In this document: piece by piece, positions 39,004-47,757 of the stretch
Layout of the letters: every line of letters starts with the position of its first letter
Position numbering within the stretch: position 1 is the stretch's first letter
Source of the DNA: Candidatus Binataceae bacterium
Lineage (GTDB): Bacteria > Desulfobacterota > Binatia > Binatales > Binataceae
Length of the DNA: 64,000 nt
Assembly (NCBI GenBank): GCA_035650475.1
Contig: DASRHP010000006.1
Span: 186,001 to 250,000 of the forward strand
Direction: 5' to 3'
Translations under genes and position numbers: made by a program
The notes under the pieces: generated by a model
Told to the model about the DNA's origin: nothing
Database searches by the model: none
Seen by the model: only the letters and a program-made list of their open reading frames with translations

Positions 39004-39525
39004 ATGAAGGCCGCGATCGTACTGGCCGCGTTGCTCACGCTCGCATCACTGACAGCACCGATTGCTTGCGCGCAACCCGCGTTTTCGGGAGCAAGTGCCT
39101 CCGTCATGAACGGCTTCGATCAAGGGGACCTGCTCATTCGATGGACCGAGACAGGGCTGACCGCTGGCCAAGTCATCACTTACAACCTGGCTGCTGAGGC
39201 TTCCGCAGTATATGGATGCGCGACGAAGGTTGCGCTGGATCAGCCGCTCTGCGCAGAAGTCGATGCCAATCCGTCGCGCACGATCTGGATCGTCGAGCCC
39301 AAGAACAGCACTCGCCATACCACCACGCTGGACGAGCCCGAACCAGATTCCGCGTGCGTGACGTGGTGCCAAAGCAACCAAGGCTCTCTGGTCCTTTACA
39401 GGGTTAATTATCAAAACGTATCCATCACCGATCAGACCAACGACATCTCCTTTCAGCTCAATGGTCCCTTTTCATATACCTTCTGCAAAGTGGGCAATCT
39501 GAAGAGCTGTCCGCCTCCTTCCTGA
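39004..39525 (+). CDS. Secreted six-cysteine protein, first copy of tandem pair
   Basis: The 173-residue precursor has a signal peptide (MKAAIVLAALLTLASL to about residue 23, with ACAQ-PAFS as a likely cleavage site). The mature part carries six cysteines in the motifs YGCATK, LCAEV, ACVTWCQ, TFCK and KSCPPPS. The same positions recur in the next gene, so up to three disulfides are expected outside the cytoplasm. The region between is a repeated beta-like pattern with TIWIVEPKN and TTTLDEPEPD. I do not recognise the family. A stem-loop follows about 67 bases after the stop, as in the second copy. Confidence 0.82.
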   Translation: MKAAIVLAALLTLASLTAPIACAQPAFSGASASVMNGFDQGDLLIRWTETGLTAGQVITYNLAAEASAVYGCATKVALDQPLCAEVDANPSRTIWIVEPKNSTRHTTTLDEPEPDSACVTWCQSNQGSLVLYRVNYQNVSITDQTNDISFQLNGPFSYTFCKVGNLKSCPPPS

Positions 39526-39592
39526 TCCCATTGAGCTGCGCGGCTTCCCCCGGGAGGACCGCGCATGTCTCGAGTTTGCCCCGATTTGATCG

Positions 39593-39626
39593 TGACCGAC
39601 GGCGCGCGCGCGCGGTCAGCTTGTTT
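39593..39626 (+). terminator. Stem-loop with T-tract after first six-cysteine gene
   Basis: TGACCG (39593-39598) pairs with CGGTCA (39611-39616) around a GC repeat, followed by GCTTGTTTTT. The similar stem-loop after the second copy suggests the duplicated unit included it. Confidence 0.6.
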
Positions 39627-39813
39627 TTGGAATCATCGGGCTCGCTTCAAGAATGGTCTCGAAGTTATCCAACTCCGTTGAGATGTCGGTGCGGCAGTTA
39701 TAGAGCCAAAGACCGAATCGCAGACGACGATGGCATGTTCGTTGCTGGGGCGCGTTGCGGGTCGAAACTTTGAGCGCCGGATTTAAGGCGTTCCAGAGGA
39801 GCCGCTTTCAACC

Positions 39814-40323
39814 ATGAGAACTGCATTAGCGTTTGCGGCGCTGCTCGCGCTCACGCCGGAGCTCGCCTCGGCGCAATCGAGCCCGTCCTTTTTGTCGGTG
39901 AGCGCCAGCCTTCTCAAGGGCCCCACCCCGGGGGAACTGCTGGTCCGATGGGCCGAGACGGGGCTGCCGGGCGGCGCGGTAAATTACTATCTCAGCGGCG
40001 ATGCGTCCGCGACTTACGGATGCCTGGCCAAGAATTCGCAGGCGCTGTGTTCAGAAGTTACGGGCGCCACCAGGCGAATAATTTGGATCGTGACGGACAA
40101 GCAAACCACGCGTCAGACCACGACGCTGGACGAGCCGCCACCCGCTGACGATTGTGCTAGCGCCTGCCAGAACGCGGGCGGGTCGCTGGTCATTTACCAG
40201 GTCGAGTATGGCGATGTCTCAGTTGCTGACCTCACGAACAATGTGAGCGCCCAGGTGGGCGGTCCCTTTTCGTATACTTTCTGTAATGCGAGCAACCTGA
40301 AAAGCTGTCCGCCTCCGTCCTGA
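39814..40323 (+). CDS. Secreted six-cysteine protein, second copy of tandem pair
   Basis: A 169-residue precursor with signal peptide (MRTALAFAALLALTPELASA, cleavage near AQ-SSP). It is a paralogue of the preceding gene: the six cysteines recur in YGCLAK, LCSEV, DCASACQ, TFCN and KSCPPPS, and both proteins end GPFSYTFC...NLKSCPPPS. The region between YGC and LC is shorter by a few residues, while the rest aligns closely. Recent duplication followed by divergence is likely. Function is unknown; it may be a disulfide-stabilised secreted or envelope protein. It is followed by a strong terminator. Confidence 0.82.
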   Translation: MRTALAFAALLALTPELASAQSSPSFLSVSASLLKGPTPGELLVRWAETGLPGGAVNYYLSGDASATYGCLAKNSQALCSEVTGATRRIIWIVTDKQTTRQTTTLDEPPPADDCASACQNAGGSLVIYQVEYGDVSVADLTNNVSAQVGGPFSYTFCNASNLKSCPPPS

Positions 40324-40392
40324 TCGTTTGGGTTCCCAGGCGCGCTCTTGGTTGGGAACTCGCGCCTATCTTGCCTGCACATCTGCTGATCG

Positions 40393-40430
40393 CCACTGAC
40401 GGCGCGCCGCGCCGTCGGTGGTTATTTTTA
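40393..40430 (+). terminator. Strong terminator after second six-cysteine gene
   Basis: CCACTGACGGCG (40393-40404) pairs with CGCCGTCGGTGG (40410-40421) with one wobble and a five-base loop, followed by TTATTTTTA. Confidence 0.85.
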
Positions 40431-40602
40431 GGTCGCCCCGTTGAGGGGCAGTGTGAAAATTATCCGGCGCGAGACAGCTTCTTGGCGCTGATGCCGGGTT
40501 TGTGACGCCAAAAACCGAAACTTATCATTCGCGTACTACCCGCCGCGGCCGAGTCTCAACCCGCTTCGGCGGTCCTGTTGGCCAGTCTGCGCGCGGCGCC
40601 GT

Positions 40603-41445
40603 TCACCGGCGCGGCCCGCCGGCCAGCACCGCCAGCGCGCCGGTGGCGGGATTGCGGCCGACATAGACCTCGGTCTCGTACACTGCGCGCAGCTTCTCCT
40701 CGGTCAGCACCTCCTGCGGCGTGCCTAGGCCGACTGCCGTTCCGTCCTTGAGCAGCAGCACGCGGTCGGCGTAACACGCAGCGGCGTTGAGGTCGTGCAG
40801 CGTGGCGATCACGGCCAGCCCGCGCGTCGCTCGCAACTCGCCCAGCCGCTCGAAAGTTTCCGCGACATGGCGCAGATCAAGATGGGCCGTGGGCTCGTCG
40901 AGCAAGGCGATCTGCGGTTCCTGGGCAAGCGCGCGGGCGAGCAGGACGCGCCGCCGCTCACCGCCTGAAAGCTCCTGGATCGAGCGCGCGGCCAGCTCAA
41001 GCACGCCGAAACGGGCCAGCGCGTCACGCGCGATCGCAAGGTCGCGCCGGCTCTCGAAGTGCATCACGCCCAGATGCGGCGCGCGGCCCATCAGGACCAC
41101 CTCGAGCACCGTGAACGAAAAAGCCACCGCGCTGTCTTGGCCGACGAAGGCCAGCCGACGCGCCTTCGCGCGTCCCTCCCACGACTTGAGCGGGGCCCCG
41201 AGCATCTCGATCGCGCCCTGCCATGGCTCGAGCAGCCCGCCGAGCATCCGCAGCAAGGTCGATTTGCCGGCGCCGTTGGGCCCGACGATCGCCAGCATCT
41301 CGCCCGCCGCGACTTCCAACGAGACACCATGCAGCACCGCCCGCCCGTCGTAGCCGCCGATTAGGCCGCTCGCACGCAGTGCCGGCGTCCGGGGCGCGGG
41401 CTGCCCGGCGAAATGCGCTTGCGGAAGGTCCGACTCTGCAGGCAC
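40603..41445 (-). CDS. ABC transporter ATPase, BtuD/FecE family
   Basis: The 280-residue protein has Walker A GPNGAGKST (near 54-62), signature ELSGGERRRVLLARALAQEP, Walker B IALLDEPTAHLDL and the H-loop in IATLHDLNAAACYADRV. This matches the ATPases of cobalamin, iron-siderophore or haem importers. Its start is a GTG at 41445, eight bases after the permease stop; the frame open further upstream runs over the permease gene and is spurious. It works with the permease and binding protein upstream as a Btu/Fec-type importer. The C-terminus (ETEVYVGRNP) is the regulatory region usual for the family. Confidence 0.92.
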   Translation of the reverse strand: MPAESDLPQAHFAGQPAPRTPALRASGLIGGYDGRAVLHGVSLEVAAGEMLAIVGPNGAGKSTLLRMLGGLLEPWQGAIEMLGAPLKSWEGRAKARRLAFVGQDSAVAFSFTVLEVVLMGRAPHLGVMHFESRRDLAIARDALARFGVLELAARSIQELSGGERRRVLLARALAQEPQIALLDEPTAHLDLRHVAETFERLGELRATRGLAVIATLHDLNAAACYADRVLLLKDGTAVGLGTPQEVLTEEKLRAVYETEVYVGRNPATGALAVLAGGPRR

Positions 41446-41453
41446 GACAGGTC

Positions 41454-42578
41454 CTAGAACGCGAGCGGGCCGCGCCCCTCGCGGCGCAGCATATAGACGA
41501 AGAACGGGCCGCCGCACAGCGCAGTGATCGCGCCCACCGGAAGCTCGCTCGGCGCGATCGCCACCCGCGCGACCAGGTCGGCGAGGACCAGGAAGGCGGC
41601 GCCGCCGAGGAACGATGCTGGCAGGAGAAGGCGATGGTCGGCGCCGAAGGCGAGCCGCAACACGTGCGGCACGATCAGCCCGACGAAGGAGATGATTCCG
41701 CTCACCGCAACCGCCGCCCCGATCATTACCGAAGTCACGACAAAAATGCGCCGGCGTAGGGGGTCGACGTCGACGCCCAGCTCGGCAGCCGCTTCGTCGC
41801 CCAGGCTGAGCAGGTTGAGATCGCGCGCCCGTGCGGTCAGCGCGGCCAGCCCGGCCGTGCTCGTCAGCGCGACCAGTGCGACCTCGGCCCAGGTCGGCGC
41901 TTCCAAGCTGCCCATCAGCCAGAACACGATGTCGTGGACGTAGTAGAAGTTGGCGACGCTGTTGACCAGCATGATCGCCGCGCCCCAGATCGAGTTGAAG
42001 ATCACGCCGACCAGCAGCAGCGTGAACGGTTCCATCCGGCCGTCCACCACCGCCAGCCGGTAAACCATCACGGTCGAAAGCAACGCGGCGACGAACGCGC
42101 ACAACGGCACCACGCCGAGCGTGTCCGCCGACAGCCAGATCATCGCGACGATCGCGCCGAAGGCGCCGCCGCCAGAGATCCCGAGGATTCCGCCCTCGGC
42201 GAGCGGGTTGCGCACCAGCGCCTGGAGCGCGGCGCCGACCGCCGCCAGCGCCGCGCCGACCGCCGCGCCCATCAGCACCCGCGGCAGGCGCGCGGCAAAG
42301 AAGATCGCATGGTCGGGACTGTGCGGCTCGCCGACCGCGCGGATCAGGCTGACATGCACGCTGCCAAAGGCGGTGGCCGCGATCGAAACCATCACCAGCG
42401 CGATCGCGAGCGCGCCCATCACAAGCGTCATCCGCGCGCGCGTCAGATGGGCCGCGGCGAGCGCCTCGAGATCGCCGGGTTTGCCGACGCCGGGCGCGCC
42501 AGAGGGCGCAGGCGCGCCGCTCGAAGCCTCAGACGTGCCGGGGGTGCCGGGCCTCGGCTTCCTCGACGGCTCACTCAT
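41454..42578 (-). CDS. ABC transporter permease, BtuC/FecCD family
   Basis: The 374-residue protein has about ten membrane helices and typical sequence: RLPRVLMGAAVGAALAAVGAALQ, RNPLAEGGILGISGGGAFGA, and GISGIISFVGLIVPH-like HVLRLAFGADHR. The coupling region includes LGDEAAAELGVDV. The first 45 residues are a Pro/Gly-rich extension that family members lack. As a homodimer it forms the channel of a class II importer for cobalamin, haem or ferric siderophores. The start ATGA overlaps the stop of the binding-protein gene, so translation is coupled. Confidence 0.93.
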   Translation of the reverse strand: MSEPSRKPRPGTPGTSEASSGAPAPSGAPGVGKPGDLEALAAAHLTRARMTLVMGALAIALVMVSIAATAFGSVHVSLIRAVGEPHSPDHAIFFAARLPRVLMGAAVGAALAAVGAALQALVRNPLAEGGILGISGGGAFGAIVAMIWLSADTLGVVPLCAFVAALLSTVMVYRLAVVDGRMEPFTLLLVGVIFNSIWGAAIMLVNSVANFYYVHDIVFWLMGSLEAPTWAEVALVALTSTAGLAALTARARDLNLLSLGDEAAAELGVDVDPLRRRIFVVTSVMIGAAVAVSGIISFVGLIVPHVLRLAFGADHRLLLPASFLGGAAFLVLADLVARVAIAPSELPVGAITALCGGPFFVYMLRREGRGPLAF

Positions 42579-43519
42579 CGCTCATCCTTCGAAACGGGTT
42601 GCGCTGGGGTGTCGCCCGGCGCGGCGAAGCGTTCAGGATGAATAAGCCGGGCGAGAATTTCCAGCGTCTGGCCCACGCGCGGCCCAGGGTGCAACACCGG
42701 GTCCTGAGGATAGCCGAAGACGCGACGGTTGCGCACCGCCGGGATCTCCGGATAGCGGGACCAGAAGCCGGCGGGACTGCTCGCGTCGCTGCCCATCTGG
42801 CCGTCGAGGATAACCTGCGGGCGCATCGCGATAATGTACTCCAGGCTCAGATGGGGCCAGCCCTGAGGCACCACGTCCGCGATATTGTCGCCGCCAGCCA
42901 GCCGCAGCAGGTCGTCGAGGTAGCTGCCATGGCCGACCGCGACGGTCGGCTGATGGCCGACCAGCATCACCACGCTGCGCGGCCTTGTGCCTTCAAGTCG
43001 CGCGCGCACGGCGGCGATCTGGGCGTCGATCGACGCGAGCAGCCGGCGCGCCTGCGCGCCATGCCCGGTGCGTTCGCCGACCATCGCGATACCGCGCTCG
43101 ATGTCTTCGAGCGAGTCGTCGTTCATCGTCAGCGTCGGGTAGCCCATCGCCTCGAGCGCGCGCACTTGGCGGCGGTTCGACGACAGCCCGGGACCGATGA
43201 CCAGCGTCGGGCGCAGCGCCGCAATCGCCTCGACGTTGGGCGTAAGGAACGTGCCGACGCGGGGCAGATGGGTGGCGGCGGGCGGGTAGTCGCAATAGGT
43301 TGAGACGCCGACCACCGCGGCGCCCTCGCCCAGCGCAAAGAGCGTCTCGGTTACTGCCGGCGCCAGCGACACGATACGCGCGGGCGGGCCGGCGCCCGCG
43401 GCGGCGGCGTCACCGACGGTCGCCGTTGCCGCTGCATTCGCGGCGGCGGCGATGAGCGCCGCGGCGGCAAGCAGCGCGGAGCTGCGCGCGGCGCGGCGGA
43501 TGGATCGGCGGGCGCTCAT
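42575..43519 (-). CDS. Periplasmic binding protein, BtuF/FhuD fold
   Basis: The 314-residue precursor has an Ala-rich signal peptide (about residues 12-32). The mature part opens PARIVSLAPAVTETLFALG, followed by VVGVSTYCDYPP and AIAALRPTLVIGPG, and ends PRVGQTLEILARLIHP. These mark the helical-backbone binding proteins for cobalamin, haem or siderophores. Which ligand is bound cannot be told from sequence. It heads a btuFCD-like operon (binding protein, permease, ATPase). The 138 bases upstream to the divergent etf gene are too short for most cobalamin riboswitches, and no such element was seen. Confidence 0.9.
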   Translation of the reverse strand: MSARRSIRRAARSSALLAAAALIAAAANAAATATVGDAAAAGAGPPARIVSLAPAVTETLFALGEGAAVVGVSTYCDYPPAATHLPRVGTFLTPNVEAIAALRPTLVIGPGLSSNRRQVRALEAMGYPTLTMNDDSLEDIERGIAMVGERTGHGAQARRLLASIDAQIAAVRARLEGTRPRSVVMLVGHQPTVAVGHGSYLDDLLRLAGGDNIADVVPQGWPHLSLEYIIAMRPQVILDGQMGSDASSPAGFWSRYPEIPAVRNRRVFGYPQDPVLHPGPRVGQTLEILARLIHPERFAAPGDTPAQPVSKDER

Positions 43520-43657
43520 ACGGGCGAAGCTATCGGATCGCGCGCAACTGCTTAAGCGGCGCGCGCGCTTCCTTGCATCGGCTTGCGCCGCTCGGTTAGC
43601 CTCGAACGCGCGACCTCAGGCTCGCTCCGATTCGGCCTCCAAGGAGTGGACAGCGCA

Positions 43658-45487
43658 GTGCTCAAGATAGCCGTTTGCATCAAGCAGATTCCCCTGGTCG
43701 AGGACGCCAACTTCGACCCGGTCACCAAAACGATTCGGCGTGACGGGGTCAACGTGATCAGCGCCTTCGACCTGCGGGCGATCTCGCTTGCGGCCGAATT
43801 CAAGCAGAGCCTCGGCGCACATACGACGGTGGTCACGATGGGGCCGCCGCAGGCTCGCGCGGCGCTGATTGACGCACTCGCGATGGGGATGGATCGCGCG
43901 GTACATCTTGAGGACCGCGCCTTCGCCGGCTCGGACACGCTGGCGACCGCCCGCGCGTTGGCCAAGTGGCTGGGAGGCGAGGGCTTCGATCTGATCCTGC
44001 TCGGCAAGTACTCGCTCGACGCCGAAACCGGCCAGGTCGGCCCGGAGATCGCCGAGCTGCTCGGGATCGCACAAATCACAGGCGTACGTAAGCTGCGGAT
44101 CGAAGACCGCAGGGTTATCGCCGAGCGCGAGAGCGACGAGGGCTACGACGACGTCGAGTGCGCGATGCCCGCGCTGCTGACCTGCGCCGAGCGCGTGGCG
44201 CAGCCGATCCGGGTCAAGCCGGAAGCGGTCGAGCAGGCCAAGGCGCGGCAAATCGAATCCGTGCGCGCGGCCGCCCTCGCCGCCGACGCCTCGCAGTTCG
44301 GCTTCGCCGGCTCGCCGACCTCGGTCCAGGAAGTGCGCGCGACCCCGAGCAGCTATCCGAAGTGCCGCATGATCGACGCCGCTGACCCGGCGCGTGCGGC
44401 GCGCGAGGTGGTTGCGGCGCTCGACGCGATGGGTGCGCTCAGGCGTAGGCGGCGCGCGCGCCGCCCGGTCGGCGCCGCCCTGCGCAAACCGGCGCGCGGG
44501 CGCGATCTATGGGTGGTGTGCGAAACCAACCTCGCCGGCGAAATTACCCGAGGTAGCCTCGAACTGCTCTCGCGCGGCGACGAGCTCGCTGCGCATCTCG
44601 GCGGTGCACTCGTCGCGGTCGGATTCCCCGCGGCACTCGCCCGCCACGCCGGCCTGCTCGCGAGCTACGGCGCCGACCAGGTCGTTGTGCTCGACCATCC
44701 CGCGCTCGAAGCCTACACCCCGGAGGCGGCCGCCGAGGCCGTCGCGCACCTGGTGCGAGAACGCACTCCCTGGGGTCTGTTGCTCAACGCCAGCGAACGC
44801 GGACGCGACTGGGCGCCGCGGCTGGCGGCGCGCCTGAACCTGGGCTTGACCGGCGACGCGATTGGGATCGAGCTCGACAGCGAAGGTCGAATGGTTGCGC
44901 TCAAGCCGGCCTTTGGCGGCAATATCGTCGCGCCTATCCTTTCGAAGACGTTTCCCCAGATGGCGACCGTGCGGACCGGCGTCCTCGAGCTGGCTGAGGC
45001 GAACCACGCGCGCGCGGCCTCCTCGGTGGAAACCGTGCGGCCGACGCTGCGCCCGGCGCTCAGCCGGCTGGTCGCGGCGCATGCGCTGCTCGACACCTCG
45101 ATAGCGCCGCTTGAGGGCGCCGAGGTCGTGGTAGGCGTAGGGATGGGTGTCGGCGGTCCGAAGGGCGTAGCCGCGGTCAGCGAGTTCGCTCGCGTGATCG
45201 GTGCCGGTATGTGCGCGACGCGGCGCGTGACGGACCAGGGATGGATGCCGCGGCAATTGCAGGTCGGCTTGACTGGAAAGGCAATCGATCCGCAGCTCTA
45301 TTTCGCGATCGGCGTGCGCGGCGCGCCCAACCATACGGTGGGAATCAAACGCGCGGGCGTGGTCGTCGCGATTAACAACGACCCTGAGGCGCCGATCTTC
45401 GAGCGTGCTACGCTGGGCCTGACAGCTGATTGGTCGGCGGTGCTTCCCGCAGTTTCCGACGCTTTGCAGGCCGCGCTCGCGAGTTGA
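43658..45487 (+). CDS. Fused electron transfer flavoprotein, beta-alpha
   Basis: The 609-residue protein joins EtfB and EtfA in one chain. Residues 1-260 are EtfB (IAVCIKQIP at the N-terminus, DLRAISLAAEFKQ, GKYSLDAETGQVGPEIAELL). An Arg/Pro-rich linker (about 268-290) leads to EtfA (about 290-609), with VGMGVGGPKG, AGMCATRRVTDQGWMPRQ and LTGKAIDPQLYFAIGVRGAPNHTVG, the FAD-binding domain. ETF carries electrons from acyl-CoA dehydrogenases to ETF-quinone oxidoreductase. The start is GTG 43658 after AAGGAG. Archaeal ETFs such as those of Sulfolobales are fused; in bacteria separate genes are usual. The acyl-CoA dehydrogenases at 16.6 kb are plausible donors. Confidence 0.92.
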   Translation: MLKIAVCIKQIPLVEDANFDPVTKTIRRDGVNVISAFDLRAISLAAEFKQSLGAHTTVVTMGPPQARAALIDALAMGMDRAVHLEDRAFAGSDTLATARALAKWLGGEGFDLILLGKYSLDAETGQVGPEIAELLGIAQITGVRKLRIEDRRVIAERESDEGYDDVECAMPALLTCAERVAQPIRVKPEAVEQAKARQIESVRAAALAADASQFGFAGSPTSVQEVRATPSSYPKCRMIDAADPARAAREVVAALDAMGALRRRRRARRPVGAALRKPARGRDLWVVCETNLAGEITRGSLELLSRGDELAAHLGGALVAVGFPAALARHAGLLASYGADQVVVLDHPALEAYTPEAAAEAVAHLVRERTPWGLLLNASERGRDWAPRLAARLNLGLTGDAIGIELDSEGRMVALKPAFGGNIVAPILSKTFPQMATVRTGVLELAEANHARAASSVETVRPTLRPALSRLVAAHALLDTSIAPLEGAEVVVGVGMGVGGPKGVAAVSEFARVIGAGMCATRRVTDQGWMPRQLQVGLTGKAIDPQLYFAIGVRGAPNHTVGIKRAGVVVAINNDPEAPIFERATLGLTADWSAVLPAVSDALQAALAS

Positions 45488-45951
45488 GCGTCCAGCAGAA
45501 GATTCGTCAGCATAAGTTGATTCGGTGGCCGGGAGCAACGCGTGCCCGCTCCCACCTTTTAAAGGGCCCTAGCGACTTGACGTGCGGCGCCGGTCACCGA
45601 CGCTTTGTTTTGCCCTAATCGGACATCGCGTCTTCCTGCTCCCTTTGATTCGGTCGGACGTAACAGGGGTTGTGGACCCGCGCGTCTGATGTAGCACCGG
45701 ACGCGGCCGAAATCCGTTCCGATTCCCGCTTAAATGCGGCAATGATGAGTTGTAATTAGCTGACTTGACCAAGACTTGCGGGTTTCATATAACCGAGAGC
45801 GATTTGATCAGCCTGCCAGGGGGGTCGCTCTATCGTTGGCGAGCCTTAGGATCGGGGACAATCAGTCATGTTTTGAGTTGACAAAGCTAGTGTTGACTCC
45901 TGTAGACCCGGTATATATTCTGAAACAGGTCGTGCAGCTCGGAGGAAGGCT
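45488..45951. other. Non-coding region before polysaccharide cluster
   Basis: These 464 bases hold no supported gene. They are AT-richer than the flanks and end with the promoter described below. A TTTTAAAGG stretch near 45559 could follow the etf stop, but no good stem-loop was found. Confidence 0.6.
45893..45921 (+). promoter_or_regulatory. Sigma70-like promoter for the polysaccharide cluster
   Basis: TTGACT (45893-45898) is followed after exactly 17 bases by TATTCT (45916-45921), 31 bases upstream of the ATG of the first gene. A second TTGACA at 45879 overlaps this region. It is the best promoter-like sequence in the window. Confidence 0.65.
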
Positions 45952-46446
45952 ATGAAGAAAAGTTGCTCGGTTCTGGTCGCGTTAATTATCGGTGTCGGTA
46001 CTTCGGCCTTTGCTGCCGACATCCGGGGCATGGTCTCCAGTGCCCAGGGCCAATCGGTGGCGGGCGTCCAAGTGATCGCCAAGGGAGCCAACGGAGCGGT
46101 GGCCGGCCAGGCCACGACGGGATCCGACGGCGGCTACCTTATCACCGGTCTGCAGTCGGGCAACTACAATTTCACCTTGGAGCCGGGGCCGAGCGGATTT
46201 CAGGGACAGACCGTTGCCTCGTATGTCGGCCCCGATGGCCTGTGCCTCAATTGGGGCGTTTCGACCTCGGCTCCCGCAGTCGCTACTGCGCAGCCCGGCG
46301 CAACGTGCCAGCTCGCTGCTGCCGGCGGATTCGGAACTGCCGAAATGACTGCGGCCGGTGCCGCGCTGCTTGGCGGTGGCGCGATCGGTGCGGCGGCGGC
46401 GCTCTCCGGTTCCGATAACCATCATGTGGCGACGCCATCGCGCTAG
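45952..46446 (+). CDS. Small secreted carboxypeptidase-regulatory-like protein
   Basis: The 164-residue precursor has a signal peptide (MKKSCSVLVALIIGVGTSAFA). The mature start ADIRGMVSSAQGQSVAGVQVIA and GYLITGLQSGNYNFTLEPG are the CarboxypepD_reg/Ig-like fold seen on surface and export proteins. The C-terminal 40 residues are Ala/Gly-rich and hydrophobic (AAGAALLGGGAIGAAAALSG), then end in a polar tail. GGAGGAAGG precedes the ATG. It is the first gene after the promoter and about 50 bases before the export lipoprotein, so it may be a surface component or an accessory factor of polysaccharide export. Function is unknown. Confidence 0.85.
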   Translation: MKKSCSVLVALIIGVGTSAFAADIRGMVSSAQGQSVAGVQVIAKGANGAVAGQATTGSDGGYLITGLQSGNYNFTLEPGPSGFQGQTVASYVGPDGLCLNWGVSTSAPAVATAQPGATCQLAAAGGFGTAEMTAAGAALLGGGAIGAAAALSGSDNHHVATPSR

Positions 46447-46496
46447 CCGGTGCACGGGAACTGAAGCGGGAACTTAATCGGAGCGGTTCAAGAGGC

Positions 46497-47744
46497 GTGA
46501 ACTTCGCCAAGTACCTGCTGGTCGTGGTCGGGATGTGTGTTCTCGGCGCGTGCGGCACGCAGTACGCCTCTGAGAGCCTCGTCGGCCCTAACGATCCGGC
46601 AGCCGTGCCGATAAGTCAGGCGGTTGCCGCCGGCGACACGGCCCTGCCGGGTGCGGACAAGACGTTGGCGCAGACCGCCCCTGCGTACAGCGACGCCGAG
46701 GGGCGCTCTGCCAACGATGTGCGCGACGCGGCCCGCCTCGAATCGCTTTATCGCCAGCGCACCCAGGGCGAGGTTGTGACCGACTACCCGATCGGTCCGG
46801 GCGACGTGCTGGTGATCTCGGTTCCACCGATCGACGAGCTGAAGCAGCGCACCGTGCGAGTCGAAGCCGATGGCACGATCTCGCTGCCGATGCTGGGCGC
46901 GATCAAAGCCGGCGGGCTGACCGAAGGCCAACTGCATGCGGCGCTGCAGGAAAAGCTGAAGACCTACATGTACAACCCCGAGGTCGAGGTCTTCGTCAAG
47001 GAGTACCACAGCCGCGAAGTGGCGGTTATCGGAGCGGTAAACGCGCCGGGACTGGTGACGCTTAGCGGTCCCAACGAAACCGTGCTCGACATGCTGACGC
47101 GTGCGGGCGGGCTCAGCGCCAAGGCGGCTGACGAGGTGATCCTGCTGCCCGCGGAATACAGTACGCAGTCTGCCGGCGGACGGATCGCGCGGGTCTCGAC
47201 CGGGGAAGCGGCGCCGACTGACGGCTTGCGCCGCGAGGCGTCTGACGCGGCGCGCGCGCGCGACGGCTTTCAGCAGCGTGAAGTCAGTGCGCTGCTCCAT
47301 CAGAACAGCCATCCGCTGGTCATCGCGCTCAAGAACACGGCGCTGACCGGTTCGGGTGGCTACCTGAACATGCCGGTGCGCCCGGGCGATGTGATCGTGG
47401 TGCCGGGCGGCGGTGAGGTGATGGTGGTGGGCTGGGTGCAGAATCCCGGTCATTTCCAGGTTGGCTCGGGGCTGACAGTGCTCGGCGCGATCGGCGCCGC
47501 GGGCGGCCCGATGTACGCCGCCAACACCTCGGAAGTCCACCTCATCCGCACCCGGCGTGACGGTTCGAAGCTGGTGCTCAAGATCGACCTCAGCAAGATC
47601 AAGGACGGCTCTGAGCCGGACCTTCCGGTACGCGGCAACGACGTGATTGACGTGCCCTACTCGGATCTCAAGATCGGGCCCTATGTTTTCTACCAGGTTC
47701 TGACCAAGATGGCGGTCGGCGGGCCCGTAATGCCGGCGCCGTAG
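46497..47744 (+). CDS. Polysaccharide export outer-membrane lipoprotein (Wza family)
   Basis: This 415-residue protein starts at a GTG with a lipoprotein signal (LLVVVGMCVLGAC, Cys19 as lipid site). It continues with a variable linker and the Poly_export domain (about 95-200: DYPIGPGDVLVISVPPIDEL, RVEADGTISLPMLGAIKAGG), followed by two SLBB repeats (EVAVIGAVNAPGLVTLSGPN and EVMVVGWVQNPGHFQVGSG). It should form the octameric outer-membrane channel for polysaccharide export. A 71-residue insert (about 235-305) between SLBB units is longer than usual. It is followed after 13 bases by the Wzc-type gene, its normal partner. Confidence 0.93.
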   Translation: MNFAKYLLVVVGMCVLGACGTQYASESLVGPNDPAAVPISQAVAAGDTALPGADKTLAQTAPAYSDAEGRSANDVRDAARLESLYRQRTQGEVVTDYPIGPGDVLVISVPPIDELKQRTVRVEADGTISLPMLGAIKAGGLTEGQLHAALQEKLKTYMYNPEVEVFVKEYHSREVAVIGAVNAPGLVTLSGPNETVLDMLTRAGGLSAKAADEVILLPAEYSTQSAGGRIARVSTGEAAPTDGLRREASDAARARDGFQQREVSALLHQNSHPLVIALKNTALTGSGGYLNMPVRPGDVIVVPGGGEVMVVGWVQNPGHFQVGSGLTVLGAIGAAGGPMYAANTSEVHLIRTRRDGSKLVLKIDLSKIKDGSEPDLPVRGNDVIDVPYSDLKIGPYVFYQVLTKMAVGGPVMPAP

Positions 47745-47757
47745 GCAAAGAAACACC

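Noticed and set aside
39526-39813. Third degenerate copy of the six-cysteine gene
   Set aside because: The gap between the two copies shows only a stem-loop and no trace of the conserved cysteine motifs.
42575-43657. Cobalamin riboswitch before the BtuFCD-like operon
   Set aside because: Only 138 bases lie between the divergent starts and I saw no B12-box-like sequence, so no riboswitch is called.
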